64,000 bases of DNA from Gigantopelta aegis (lineage: Eukaryota; Mollusca; Gastropoda; Neomphalida; Peltospiridae), in NCBI RefSeq assembly GCF_016097555.1, contig NC_054706.1, positions 53,457,793 to 53,521,792 of the forward strand. The letters run 5' to 3'. This document shows, one piece after another, positions 1 to 12,244 of this stretch. Each line of letters begins with the position of its first letter. Position 1 is the stretch's first letter. The notes beneath the pieces were generated by a model. That model was not told the origin of the DNA and did no database searches. It saw only the letters and a list, made by a program, of their open reading frames with translations. Made by a program: the position numbers and the translations under genes.

Positions 1-190
1 ATACATGTATCAAGCACAAGGCTACTTGACACATTGGTACTAGATGAAATAAAATTGCATATTTTTTTCACCCAGACGAAACTATTATTTTTTTACAACC
101 AACACACTCACATTTATAACCAATCACAGGACTTCTCTATCAAAAGTTGGGTGCACCTCGAACTTTGACCCAGCCGGAAGTTATTTGGTT
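1..190. repeat. Dispersed repeat G, copy 1
   Basis: This stretch matches the reverse complement of 57503-57720: both carry the block around GGGTGCACCTCGAACTTTGA and an adjoining (CA)-containing segment. A shorter match lies at 15617-15660. No ends or terminal repeats could be fixed, so the class is unknown. Confidence 0.6.
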
Positions 191-620
191 TAGTACTACC
201 TTTAGGATAGTTATTATGTAGATTGTTTTTCGTGTCTAGATCTTCATTAAGTACGAAATTAAAATCTCCACATATTATATATGTCATTTTCAAACTCTTT
301 TATATCTTGTAGAATATTTACAAACAAACTCATTGTTTGGTCCATATATATTTATTATTGTTATTTGTTCTTTGTTGATAGTGATATCCAGTATTATAAA
401 GTTTCCTGAATTATCAGTTTTCATTTTGTGTATTTTATATTCAAATGTATTATTTAACATTATCGCAACTCCTCTAGCATCACTGGAAAAAGAGTTAAAC
501 AAACATTTGTATCCCCACGGTGTTTCTATATATGGTTCTAAATCAAGTGTGAAATCGGTATCTTGCAAACAGTAAATGTCAAATTGTTTACATTTTGCGG
601 ATAAATTAATTGTTAAATAT
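191..620 (-). mobile_element. LINE ORF2 fragment, N-terminal endonuclease (EEP) region
   Basis: Minus-strand translation gives an apurinic-endonuclease-like N-terminus with FDIYCLQDTDF (usual LINE form: CLQETH), then RGVAIMLNN and ITIINIYGPN, which are recognisable endonuclease strands of L1/Tx1-like ORF2 proteins. The frame is open from about 620 down to 290 and then decays. The rest of ORF2 (reverse transcriptase) would lie beyond the left edge. It pairs with the ORF1 fragment at 1640-2350, in the same orientation and correct order. The copy is dead. Confidence 0.75.
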
Positions 621-1475
621 TATGCCAATGCGTGCACACACAGAATCACACACCAACATATTGTGATTATTCAATGCTGACCAACACACACACACACATG
701 CACACACACGCACGCACGCACGCACGCACGTACACACACCCAGTGTCTGTATCGTCTAGACAACATGTTGATCAATGAAAAAATAGCAACATTTAAATGA
801 CAAAAATAATAAGCTACACCCTGTCTCACATATATGCACATGTATACACAAATATGTTGTTCACACGTACGTGCGCACACACATCATTTAAATAACAAAA
901 AATAGCACACATATAGGCCTACACAAATATGTCGCGCACGCGCGCACACTCACCATTTAAATAATAAAAACAATACGCATATATACAAATATATCACACG
1001 CATGCGTATATACACATACACGCACAGACACATACATGCACACGCGGACTGTATCATCTAGACAACATGTTGATCAATGAAAACTAGCAACATTTAAATG
1101 AAAACATAAGCTACACACTGTCTCATATACATGCACATGTATACAGAAATATGTTGTTCACACGTACGTACGCACACACCATTTAAATAACACAAATAAT
1201 CCACATATATACAAATATGTCGTGTACGCGCACACACACACCATTTAAATAGTAAAAATAATACGCATATATACAAATATATCGCACGCATGCGTACACA
1301 CGCACACACACATACACACATACACACATGCCCGCAAGCACACAGACACACGTGCTACATAATCAACACATATTATCTTAATATCTGCAGAAAACTATAT
1401 TAAGTCATTTGACTTGTCGGTGACGAAGAACATCATTGGTAGAAACAAAATTAATCAGTGATGTTAAATAGCAAA

Positions 1476-1507
<32 letters not shown>

Positions 1508-1530
1508 CGCAACATACAAACAAAATTTTG
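621..1530. repeat. CA-rich block with ~310 bp tandem duplication
   Basis: The block is dominated by (AC)n, ACGC and TATACA motifs. Two diverged units, near 740-1030 and 1048-1300, share the segment TCTAGACAACATGTTGATCA followed by ATTTAAATGA and GTTCACACGTACGT. A pure (CA)n tract follows at about 1480-1507. It sits between the ORF1 and ORF2 pieces of one LINE and interrupts it. Open frames here are artefacts of dinucleotide repeats. Confidence 0.8.
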
Positions 1531-1639
1531 AGGGCACGCACACCGAGCAAGGAACACAATTTGATTGTTTACATATCACCTAACACTTTTGGCATTGTTT
1601 TGGTATTGGAAGCCTAACTTTGTGGCAAGCAATCACTTA

Positions 1640-2350
1640 TGTTTATTTATTTTTTTATTCGTTCGTCCGATTTTAGCTTAGCAAAAACGAATCCCGCTTT
1701 TGTCCATGCACTTTCCACGTTTTCATGTGACTTGACTTTGATCAGGTTTTGATAGTTCTCCTTGGTGAGATCCTCGCTGAGACCAATGCCAGTACCTTTC
1801 AGTTTCCTTCTGTTCCTCAGCACTTCTAATTTCTGCGTCCTCACTATAAACTTAACGACTCCGAGCTTGGTTGAAGGGATCCAGTCTGTGCGCTATACTA
1901 ATGTCTCTAGTGAAAACTTTCACGCCAATTTTTTCTAATACTTCTACTGTCTTGCGCATTGTGTCTGTAATGCTTTCTTCTTTGTTTTCGTTCTTTACTC
2001 CAAACAAGCGAATGCTATCTTTCCGTGTATACTGCTCCAAATTATTTGTTCTGATAAGTGCTATGCCCGATGTTACATTTGCTCCTTTAATTTCTTCTTT
2101 TAACCGCTCATTTTCCTGTTTTAACTTGGTGTTGTCTTTTTTTTAGTTCATCATTATCTATCTGTATCTGGAAAAGTTTTGCTTCGAGTTTGTCGAGATT
2201 ATCTTGGAAAGTTTGAAGTATTTCTTGTTTAATTTGGGTGAGACTTGCTTGCAGATCATCTTTAGTTATGGCTAAGTCAAGGGTTTTTTATTCATCACAG
2301 TTTGCTGATCAGTAGTTTTTTGAAGTGCACTTAATACAGAATCCTGTGTA
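1640..2350 (-). mobile_element. LINE ORF1 fragment (coiled coil plus RRM-like domain)
   Basis: Two minus-strand frames read as one ORF1-type protein: NLEQYTRKDSIRLFGV, then SIAHRL, then RTQKLEVLRNRRKLKGTG and IGLSEDLT, typical of the RNA-binding ORF1 of L1/Tx1-like LINEs. The part toward 2350 is a Lys/Gln-rich coiled coil interrupted by stops. A frame break near 1850 separates the two halves. RNA chaperone function is known for the family; this copy is inactive. Confidence 0.7.
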
Positions 2351-3059
2351 TCGTGATGAAGTTCATGGACATGAGTCTCTTTGATGCTCTATATAACCAG
2401 CAGGTGTGATTTTTGTCATATTCCCTTCGCCCCCCCCCCCCCCCCCCTCTCTCTCTCTCTCTCACCCCCTTCATCTTTCAGTCCATGTCTACGTAGCGAA
2501 CAGTTTCATTCTACCAATAACTTTACCTCTACCATTCCATTCTGGTTTTCACATGTCTCCGTTTGTGCCCTATGCATACCTTTGTCTATATTTGTCTAGC
2601 TAATATTTCGTGCAGGGGTATGGTTTCCTTCTAAAAACCTATCTTATTTTGTTTGATTAGCTTGTGTCCACTAAGTCGTTTGGAATGGCTGAGTGGTTTG
2701 TTTGTTGTCTCAATGGTGGCGTATGTTGTATTTCACTTAATTTTACAAGGATGTCCCAATATTCGTAAGAGATATGTAAATTAGCTGTTGCTTGACACTA
2801 AATATTTCTGCGTGCGTATTGTGTCGTCAAGCGTTCATTTATTAACTCCTGTGAAACTACATAACCGTAAAACATGATTAGGGCCGTATTTCTGAACAAT
2901 GTAGAGTCGAATGGGGGTTTGGCAAAATAATGGTTATTTAGTGCCTCGTCTGAATTCTTCAAAAAAGCATGTCATACCGACAGGCCACATCGTACATGTA
3001 TGCTACATAAATCTGAATGACAAAACCGGTATCCGTTATTTAAAGACCGTATTTGTGCA
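2351..3059. other. No gene seen; poly-C/TC tract
   Basis: A C-run followed by (TC)n lies at 2430-2464. Around 2890-2945 a segment (CGTATTTCTGAAC, GAGTCGAATGG) resembles the outer part of repeat I. Nothing else is supported. Confidence 0.5.
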
Positions 3060-3335
3060 CAAGACATAGTGGTTAATTCCATGATTCTGTGTCTAGTGCC
3101 TCACCTTTAGGATGATAGCCGCTCCCGAGATCATTTATCGGACAATTCATCCTTGTCGCACCACCACCACATAGAGGACTGCCATTCCCGAGATCATGTA
3201 TTGGACAATTTATCCTTGTTGCACAAGTAGAGGACTGCCATTCTCGAGGAGATCATGTATTGGACAATTCATCCTTGTCGCACCTCCACAGAGGACTGCC
3301 ATTCCTATACTAGTTTACTAAATCGAAACTAGCAC
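3060..3335 (-). repeat. Dispersed repeat I, with internal ~60 bp triplication
   Basis: Reverse complement matches 34905-35003 and 61255-61390 (segments TTTAGTAAACTAGT, GGAATGGC.GTCCTCT, and the AGTGTCTAGTG/GGAATCAACCACTAT end). Here the part with GAGATCATGTATTGGACAATT and GAGGACTGCCATTC occurs three times in tandem. Confidence 0.65.
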
Positions 3336-4140
<805 letters not shown>

Positions 4141-4335
4141 AAAATGGTAACATTTTCGGTCCCGGCTCTAAATTATATTATAAAATGTATATATTTCCCA
4201 ATACACGAAACCACACGTAAATTATTTGTAATATATTTTGGACATTAGTTTAAAAAAAATTCAGTATTTTATTTAAGAAATTATGCTAAAATCTCATGTC
4301 CCTTGCAAGGGATGTAATTATATAAAGTTTAAAAT
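4141..4335 (+). repeat. Repeat N, left inverted arm
   Basis: Starts AAAATGGTAACATTTTCGG and runs through CCCGGCTCTAAATTATATTA to AAATCTCATGTCCCTTGCAA and TATATAAAGTTT. The reverse complement of 6733-6950 repeats this arm with about 80-85% identity plus a small insertion. The two arms face each other across 2.4 kb that holds a Tc1 element and a MITE. Confidence 0.75.
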
Positions 4336-4747
4336 CTCTCAATAATAATTTGGTATCATTTTCGAAAAGATAAAAATGAGAAACAAAGTAGGTTTAATTT
4401 TGTTTTATTAGTACTACACATAAAGACAATGTACTGAAGTAACAGAATATTATAATTGGCCATATCTCTGGCCAAGCTGAATTTTAAACAAATAAAATAA
4501 TAATAAAAACAATAGTCTATGTTTTCTGTCCATGAGTAACAGTATGGACTATAACAGTTAGGACAATTTTACTATATTTTAGCAATTATGTACACAAGGC
4601 CAACGTCAAATGTAGAATGCCCGGTTGGTACATGGTGTGCTCTTAGACAACATAATTTCCTTAAATACTTTAATATGTAATATCTAATTTTGGCATATGC
4701 AAAGACAGTAACAGTATGGATGCTCAAAATTTGTATGCAAAGAAATG

Positions 4748-6070
4748 TATACCGAGTCAAATTAAAAACTTCGCAATCTAAAATTTGAATAAAGTCAATG
4801 AGTGCTGAAAGCAGGTACTTTTCAGGAATAAATATTGTAATGGCAATGTCTACACTCCATTTGAAGCCCATTACAGCCCACGTTACCCGATCCATAGCAC
4901 GTGCACAGCACCATTGAGGCAAAAGTGGTTTTGCACGTGCTACTGGTCACGTGACTACAATAGCACACGTGTTTGCATCGTTACTTGCTCACAGTAGTCT
5001 GGCACAACGAAAAAATACATTAAAACGATATTTATTACGACCTGTTTTGATGCCACGCCTCAAAAATGTGCAGCGTGAACGTGCCGTCGGCATGTTACAC
5101 ACGGGAACGTCAGTAGCTGACGTTGCAAGATCGTTGGGTTGCAGTCGACAGGCAATTTATGATCTGTGGACACGAACGGGCACCATAGCTGATCGCCCCC
5201 GACCGGGAAGACCACGTGTGACGTCATAGGCTGAAGACCGTCATATTGTGTTACGTCACCTCCGCAACCGTTTCATGACAGCTACAGCAACCAGTAATGA
5301 ACTTTTTAGACGTCGGGTGTCCTCGCAAACGATCCGAAATCGGCTGCGAACCGCTCACCTCCACAAACGGCACCCATATGTTGGACCCATTTTGACCCAA
5401 TTTCAGCGACATCAGCGTCAAATGTGGGCACAACGGCACTTGCGATGGACTCGGAGGGAATGGAATAGAGTCATGTTTAGCGATGAATCAATAGTCACAC
5501 TGCGATTTGCCGATGTCAGGCAGAGGGTTTAGAGACGACGCGGTGAACGTCATGCTCAGTGTTGTGTCAGTGAAGTTGACAGATTCGCAGGCGGAAGTGT
5601 AATGATTTGGGGTGTTTTCTTGTGTAAATGGACGTTCTCGACTTCTTGTCATCCGTGGCAACCTCAACGCTGCTGCATACCGCGACCAGGTGCTGGCCCA
5701 GGAACTTTTGCCCTCCATGGCAGCTCATGGTCCAGGCCTCATCTTTCAGCATGATAACGCCAGACCCCACACGGCCATCTTGACAAGGGATTACCTTAGG
5801 AACGCGGGCATCAATGTTATGGATTCCATCGAGCACTTCTGGGATGTGCTGGGAAGACGCCTGCGCACTCTCAGGTACCATTTTGACTGTTTGTGGTTTT
5901 GACGAATGCTGCGGGCGCATCGAACAGATTTTTGACTCAACATTTATTCCTGTTCTTTCTTTGGACGTCATACAATAAAAAAAAAAAAACTTATTTAACA
6001 AGTTTTTCCGTCATATTTACTAATTAGCCAAGATGAAACGGTTGTGAAGTTTTTAATTTGACTCAGTATA
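4748..6070 (+). mobile_element. Tc1/mariner-type DNA transposon, inactive
   Basis: Terminal inverted repeats are TATACCGAGTCAAATTAAAA at the left (4748) and TATACTGAGTCAAATTAAAA read inward from 6070, extending about 29 bp with few mismatches. TA dinucleotides form the outer edge, as expected for TA target duplication. Length (1.32 kb) is normal for Tc1 elements and one transposase gene lies inside. The whole unit lies between the inverted arms of repeat N. Confidence 0.85.
5050..5902 (+). pseudogene. Tc1-type transposase pseudogene
   Basis: The N-terminal paired-like helix-turn-helix is clear: RERAVGMLHTGTSVADVARS, then LGCSRQAIYDLWTRTGTIAD and the GRPR box. It then breaks with an in-frame stop after RPRVTS, continues in the same register as EDRHIVLRHLRNRF through VMFSDES (first catalytic Asp in FSDES) and stops again near 5530. 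The last part shifts frame: LLPSMAAHGPGLIFQHDNAR with PHTA (second catalytic Asp in QHDNARPH), then IEHFWDVLGRRLR. The usual W-P-x-x-SPDLNP segment before IEHFWD is shortened, so the third catalytic residue region is damaged. Several stops and at least one frameshift make it non-functional. Cut-and-paste transposition is the family role. Confidence 0.85.
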
Positions 6071-6320
6071 CTTACTTGTTCAAAAAGCTGTGCCTTCTGG
6101 TCCAAGTTACTGAATTAAGACCACATTCAAATGATAAGACAGAAAGTGGAAGATCCTTTATAGGAAGTACAACAAGACCAAGTTCATGGAGCTCCAATTG
6201 TGAACAGTTTATGATGGAGACAACAGTATGGACATATATATGAGGGACACACATATTTAGTAAAAAACATTCCTAAAATATAATTATCAAAAATAAAGTA
6301 TAATAGCTAAGTATTATTAC

Positions 6321-6691
6321 TTAAAGGGACATTCCTGAGTTTGCTGCAATTTTAAAGATGTTATCGACTAACAGAGCATTTTTAACGATTGTAATTACAT
6401 ATCAAATATATTTTTCTGCATAAAATATTAATGGCTGTATATTAAACGTGTTTCTGGTCGTTCTAATATTTTTACTAGGTTAAATTTCATTTATTTCCTA
6501 ATACGAAATTATTTGAAGACGGAATCCAGTTTGGGCTTTTTACAAATATCAAGACGACCAGAAACACATTGAATATACAGACACTGATATTCTAAACAAG
6601 AAAATATATTTAATATGTAAGTTTAATCGTAGAAATATTTTATTAGTCGGAAACATCTTACAATGCAGCACACTCAGGAAAGTCCCTTTAA
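6321..6691. mobile_element. MITE E copy 1 (TTAA-flanked, foldback)
   Basis: Ends read TTAAAGGGACATTCCTGAGT and, from the other side, a matching inverted end finishing TCCCTTTAA. The interior is itself nearly palindromic: TGTATATTAAACGTGTTTCT pairs with AGAAACACATTGAATATACA. No coding capacity. Other copies are at 25055, 26779, 32219 and 63304. TTAA at both edges suggests a TTAA-target family (piggyBac-like) or an extended terminal repeat. Confidence 0.85.
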
Positions 6692-6732
6692 TATCTCATG
6701 ATTACATTTATGCTGAAAAAGTTAAAGAATAA

Positions 6733-6950
6733 ACTTTATATAACTTCATCCCTTGCGGGGGACATGAGATTTCGGCATAATTTCTGAAATGAAATACTGA
6801 TTTGTTTAAATAATGTCCACAATGTATTACAAATAAGTATGGTTTCGTGTATTGATGTCAAAGTAGTATTCTGTGAAAAAAAGGGAAATATATACATTTT
6901 ATAATATAATTTAGAGCCGGGACCCAAAATGTTACCATTTTAGATATTGA
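6733..6950 (-). repeat. Repeat N, right inverted arm
   Basis: Reverse complement of 4141-4335, ending ATGTTACCATTTTA at its outer edge. It carries about 25 bp (TACTTTGACATC region) that the left arm lacks. Confidence 0.75.
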
Positions 6951-8966
6951 CCCTTAAGATGTGACGCTACATTTTGAATTTTTACATAAAAACTGCATAT
7001 AGACCTAATGCATGAATATTTGTAATGCACTTTATATGTTTTTGCATCGTCAATCGTGCCGGTGACGGACAATGGTCCTGCGCTACCTTTATACCCTGTC
7101 AGGTGACGGACAATGGTCCTGTGCTACCTTTATTCCCTGTCAGATGGTTCGGATCATGGCAAGGCCGCAGGGACGACACCTGGAGTAGGGGCCACACTCT
7201 GCAGGCAACGTTTTTAGTGGGGTGTCCAAACACAAGCCAGATCGGGCGCTATCCACTCATAAATAATATATATACAAATATTTATAAATATTGGGCATAC
7301 TTAGAAAATATGCAATTAACAAGGAAGTCCTATTCTCTATGATACAATACAGCACATGTAACACAACATAGGTTGGCATGTTTGATTAAAAAACACACAA
7401 AAAAACCCAAATAACAAAACATTACAGTACAAAACACAAACATCTAAATTCAAATGCGTTATCAGTTTAATGACCACCATTAACAATAATTACAACAAAT
7501 ACCTGACGAACACACTGAAAGAATCTGGGAAAACTTCATCTATACAAACACATTAAGGATAATATGCAACTGCAGATTACCTAACATATATTAAAACCGT
7601 AAATTTAAGACAGACAAGATTAAAGATCTGTGCTCACAGACTAGAAATAGAAACAAGATGATATAGGAAAGTTGTAAGAAAAAGATAGCTTATACCGTCT
7701 GTGTAATCGGGGTGTAGAGGACGATTCGGTCCGGTATATCGAGGGGTTAGTGCCTTTCCACTTCAATCTGAGAAAACTGCACTAAAAACTTTGGAATGCA
7801 CTTAAAAATCGGAAACTTAACGTTTGCTAAATATTTTGCTTTTAGATGCTAGCAGCTATTTGTTTTAGTGCAAAACTTGAAAGTTTTGTCAGCTAATAAT
7901 AATAGATCATGATGTAATTCGATGAAGAAATATTTAATTTATTCTGGCTCCTGGAACTTGAACACCAACAGCTCCAACCAGCATGCCAGAGCAAGCTATT
8001 TTATAAACAGTTTTTCTTACAACCCAGCATGTGACAAATTGTGTGAAATCTCAAGTCAAGAATAATGTTATCTTGCAGTGAGTCCACGTGGCATACAGTA
8101 AACGTCGCAGCAGTTTTCGCAGCTCTGAAACACCTAATTGGGCCTGTGTTGTTAATACTTTGAAAACGTACTGGAGGCAGGAAGTAATTGTAAACAAATT
8201 ATCTCTGGATGGCAGACACTGGCAAGGGTCATGAGTGTTTCCAGCTTTGTGCACAGTAACCTTATCCTACACTGAGATGGTGAATCGGGTTCCCTGGTAT
8301 TGTAGCAGGTTGCTAGAAGCATTTAACAACTTTAGAAAAACAATTTGTCAAACAAAGCAAAGCCTTAAAACCAGTTATAACAGATATATTTAATACACTA
8401 AGTAAGCACGAAGTGTAAGCTATCAGAGTAAACTGCACCATATCTGTAGTGTTGAGATACTGACTAAATTAATAATGTTAATTCAACAGTTAAGATAAGT
8501 TAATACACAGTAATTTAACGAAACAAAATTAATACAGGGCCAGTAACTATATTCGGCATTTTTCCTTAAACGTTTTCATTCGTTGTAAAGTGTCTACGTT
8601 TTGACATGTTCTAAAAGAATTGTTCTTCAACTTAATGATTTAAACAGCGATTTAGAGAGAATAAAATGACAAATATAATTTATTTACAATCAACCTGTAA
8701 TGATTCCTAGCAGAATGCGCATTTTCGTAGGTTTTACAAAAATGCACAAACAACTCTTCCGTGTGCAAAATGTTTGCATGTAACATGGGTCAGATGTTAC
8801 TGACACAATGTGTAGAAGTCATCCGTGATTAAAACTTACTAAAATAATATGACATTAGCAAATAATTACCACAAGTCTACTGACCCTTAATTCATTTTGT
8901 TGAGTACATTTTAAATATGCAAGTAATACTACTAAAGGTAACTGTGTTGAAACTAAAATCTATTGA
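6951..8966. other. No gene seen; one 42 bp tandem duplication
   Basis: At 7059-7141 a unit beginning GGTGACGGACAATGGTCCTG occurs twice. The remainder is AT-rich with no coding, RNA or repeat signal I could support. Confidence 0.5.
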
Positions 8967-8984
8967 TTGATATACTTTAAATTC

Positions 8985-9130
8985 CACAGATATGCACTGG
9001 CGTATCCGGGTAGCCAGGGATTGGGCACAAGACGACCTTGCCTACAATCTTTAATGTACCAGTCCTGGGCACTGGTTGAAGTAAAGATAAAAGCCGATGG
9101 GTCCACTAAGGGCAATCAATCATATATCCC
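8985..9130 (-). mobile_element. Old SINE fragment
   Basis: Segment TACCAGTCCTGGGCACTGGT followed by GATGGGTCCACTAAGGG is a diverged form of the SINE A/C body (ACCAGTCGTGGTGCACTGG ... GGGCCCACCGACGG). The overlapping 109-codon open frame is inside this fragment and is not a gene. Confidence 0.5.
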
Positions 9131-9296
9131 ATCGTATCTACCTGTACTACTGAACTATGCTGACATGGGTGATATATTGTATGCGTGTACAGGAATGAAC
9201 TACTCTACTAGTCTTAACATATATAAATTGCAAATACATTGCAGTAACTGTAGATTAAAAATAAGACACATTTTCAGGTATAGTTTCATGTTTTGA

Positions 9297-10190
9297 TTGT
9301 CAATGTTTTGAAAACATTTTAATTTGTTCATTGAATAAAGATTGTTGATTAAAATATTTAATAAATTGATGTTATAATAATGATAACAGTGAATGATATT
9401 AGTGAATGATATTAAGTACAATGAGACCAGGTGTAAAAAATATCTACATACAGTTTAATGCATTCGTCATCAGCATTGATCTGGTGCGTGATTAAGTACA
9501 GTGTTTGTCTAATGCGCTCGTAGAATGATATACATGTACACACACATTTTATTTAAACACACTATAGTAGTAACCACTTTGTTATAATGACCAGAGATCC
9601 CTCATCATTGGAACATCTAAAATGTTACAATTATTCCAGTTAATGTAGTAATATCTAGATATTTTAGCCCAGAAAATATGAATGTGCATACATTTCAACT
9701 ACTACAATGAACAATATTATTATTAATATGCATATTTATTTTATGTCATTTACATAAATGGGTCGCTTCTTCTAACCAATTAGTTATAATATGAACTACT
9801 ATGAACGGACTCTGATTTTAAAAAAATGCTTGACCTTTATTACTCATTCATTTTCAACTGTATGTTAAATATTATATAATGTCTATAAAATATACAATGA
9901 CTAGAAAAGTTACAATCCTGTGATGATGCCTTCGAAATAATATAAACTAATTTCCCTCTATGCTAAGTAAATTAAAATATTTTATTGCGTATGGTCATAC
10001 ATCATTTATCATCTTTGGGCCGGCATCCTTATTACAATAAACAATTCCCAGGCATTTTCATTTTAAATTGCAACTTAAATTTATTTTTATATAATATTCA
10101 AATTGTCTACACAATACAGACATAGCTAGTTCATCATTTTTAACTAAAGTTGATGCATATGGGAGCCATGTTTAAGAAAATAAATAATAA
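9297..10190. other. No gene seen
   Basis: AT-rich (over 65% by eye) with no recognisable coding, tRNA-like or inverted-repeat structure. Confidence 0.5.
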
Positions 10191-10484
10191 GAAAGGAATT
10201 TTATATTTAATGACACACTCAACACAACTACAGGTATGTGGTGTCAGACATGTGGTTAATGACCACAAATATATTTTAGAGAGGAAACTATGGGCAACTA
10301 TGTTTTTTTATTAGCACCAAAGGATCTTTAATATATGCATCATCCCACAGACAGGATAGTATATATCATGGTCTGTAACACTGGCTGGAACGAGAAATAG
10401 TCCAATGATTCCACTAACAGGGATCGATCCTAAAATGACCGCACATAAGGCTGGCACTTTACTACTGGGCTACGTCCTGTCCCC
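10191..10484 (-). mobile_element. SINE family A, diverged copy
   Basis: Reads in reverse as tRNA-like head (GGGACAGGACGTAGCCCAG, AGGATCGATCCC as box B), body with ATCCTGTCTGTGGGATGATG, and tail ending near TTTCCTTC. Clearly older than the 27.3 and 62.3 kb copies. Confidence 0.8.
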
Positions 10485-11711
10485 GGCAAATTAATTTAGT
10501 TGTATAATTTTTTTCTTTAATACACATAATAATTATTCAAACTAAAATAAGGGAAAATAACTTTCCTTTTAACTAGTTTCTCTATGTTAATATTTTCTCA
10601 ACTGCGTGTTTCTTCTGTAGAACTAAATGAATTCTGCAATCACTTCTGATTAAACTATTTACATAACCGGCATTTATTCAGCAACTAGTTAACAACATAC
10701 ACATTTTACCACATGCCAAATGTCTATGCACTACACACTTCCAGCCCCCCCCCCCCCCCCCCCCCCCACCCCCCCACCCCATTGTCTGCAGTCCATCTCA
10801 GATTATCACCAACTGACCGGTCATCGTGATGCGTAAACAATTAATTCTAGCTACCTCTTTGTAAGCCAAAACACCCAGCCAGAGATAGTTTACATAAAAC
10901 ACCTTCGCTGGATGTAAACACTTAGAGCTAGCATATGTCATTAGCCTGTCATGCGGTATGGCACCTAGGATTCAATCTTCTCAGACAGTTTACAGCCCAC
11001 CACAATCCAGTGGTGTGAGCTAACGTGTTATGTCTGTCAGCTAAGGGTCATAATACAAAATTCTAGAGAGACAGAATAAGGTAGTGCTGAAAACATGGTT
11101 TTGGGTTTTTGTGCAAATGGACATAAAAGATAATTGGTTTGGGTTCTGATGTATAAAAGCATTAAAAAATGATTGATTTGAATGAGACATTGTGAAATGA
11201 TAGTACACATTCCCATGATGCTGACAATGTGATTAACTAATTTTTGCTTAATTCACCATTTTATGGGTTCTGGCATTAACCCCCCCGATATGTTTAGCTT
11301 ACCGGACCAAATGTCCGGAAGGATTTTCAGCCAATTTCGACCCCTGTTATTGTTGTTTTTGTTACTGGTGGTGGTGGCGGTGTTTAATGCATGCTTGTTT
11401 GAATACCACCTAGAAAGCAAACACAACTGGAATTTTGTTTTAATTTTTATAACAGCTCGAGTGTTTCAATAGAGTATAAATTATTCATTTGTCCTCTTCG
11501 TGTACTCTTAAAACAAAAGTCCGAAAACAGCGTACTCGCGGATAAAGTCGCATTATCGCATTATCCGACTACTATATATTTTTATGCAACTTCCTTGGAA
11601 TAACAATTTCTTTACATTCATAATTTTTTTTAAATATTATTATGATATATATATATATATATCAGCCCAGAACGTTTTTTCCCCTCAACAAAGCCACAGT
11701 TATGCTAACAA
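10485..11711. other. No gene seen; poly-C run
   Basis: A run of about 22 C lies at 10745-10767. A 69-codon frame at 11263-11472 is hydrophobic but has no supporting features. Nothing else can be named. Confidence 0.5.
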
Positions 11712-12016
11712 TTAGTCCGAAGGGACGTAGAAAGTGTGTACGTCTGGATATTGTTACATACCCTATATATAGCTGGTATTAAAAACTTGTGGCACATATG
11801 TTTCAACCCTTTTTCAACCGAAATAGTGGAACAAATGGACACACAAACCAAAAATGTATAACCTAGCGTACTCACTAAATCCAGATTGAGGTACTTGCAT
11901 TATTATTAACAAAATAAATCTTCCAACAACAACATAAAAAATTCCCCCGCCATTTTAAATTTGCTAAATAGAGCGTAGCCACTCGCCCTGTACATTAAGA
12001 AAAGTATTGACTTTTA
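11712..12016 (+). repeat. Dispersed repeat L, copy 1
   Basis: Begins TAGTCCGAAGGGACGTAGAA and ends GTACATTAAGAAAAGTATTG. A second copy in the same orientation is at 33238-33546, in a chitinase intron. About 85% identity over 305 bp. No terminal inverted repeats were seen; class unknown. Confidence 0.8.
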
Positions 12017-12244
12017 AGGTGTTTGTTAAACATGAGTAGAAAATCCATAGTGTATATTTTCACAATAAAAGCAATTTGGACATGTCAGTCTAATTTCTGC
12101 TATATGTATATGGAACATCTCCACATGTGTAGTATGTGTAGTATCTCCACAACACTGTGCTCTCAAAATAGGGTCAATCGAGCTCTCAAGCCGTTGTTAG
12201 AAACACTAACAGTTGTTATTTACAATGTGCTGGAGAGTCCTCAG

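Noticed and set aside
1094-1351. Cys/Val-rich frames in the 0.6-1.5 kb block
   Set aside because: They are translations of (CA)n and ACGC repeats.
8967-9296. 109-codon plus-strand frame
   Set aside because: It overlaps an old SINE fragment and AT-rich flank; composition is repeat-derived.
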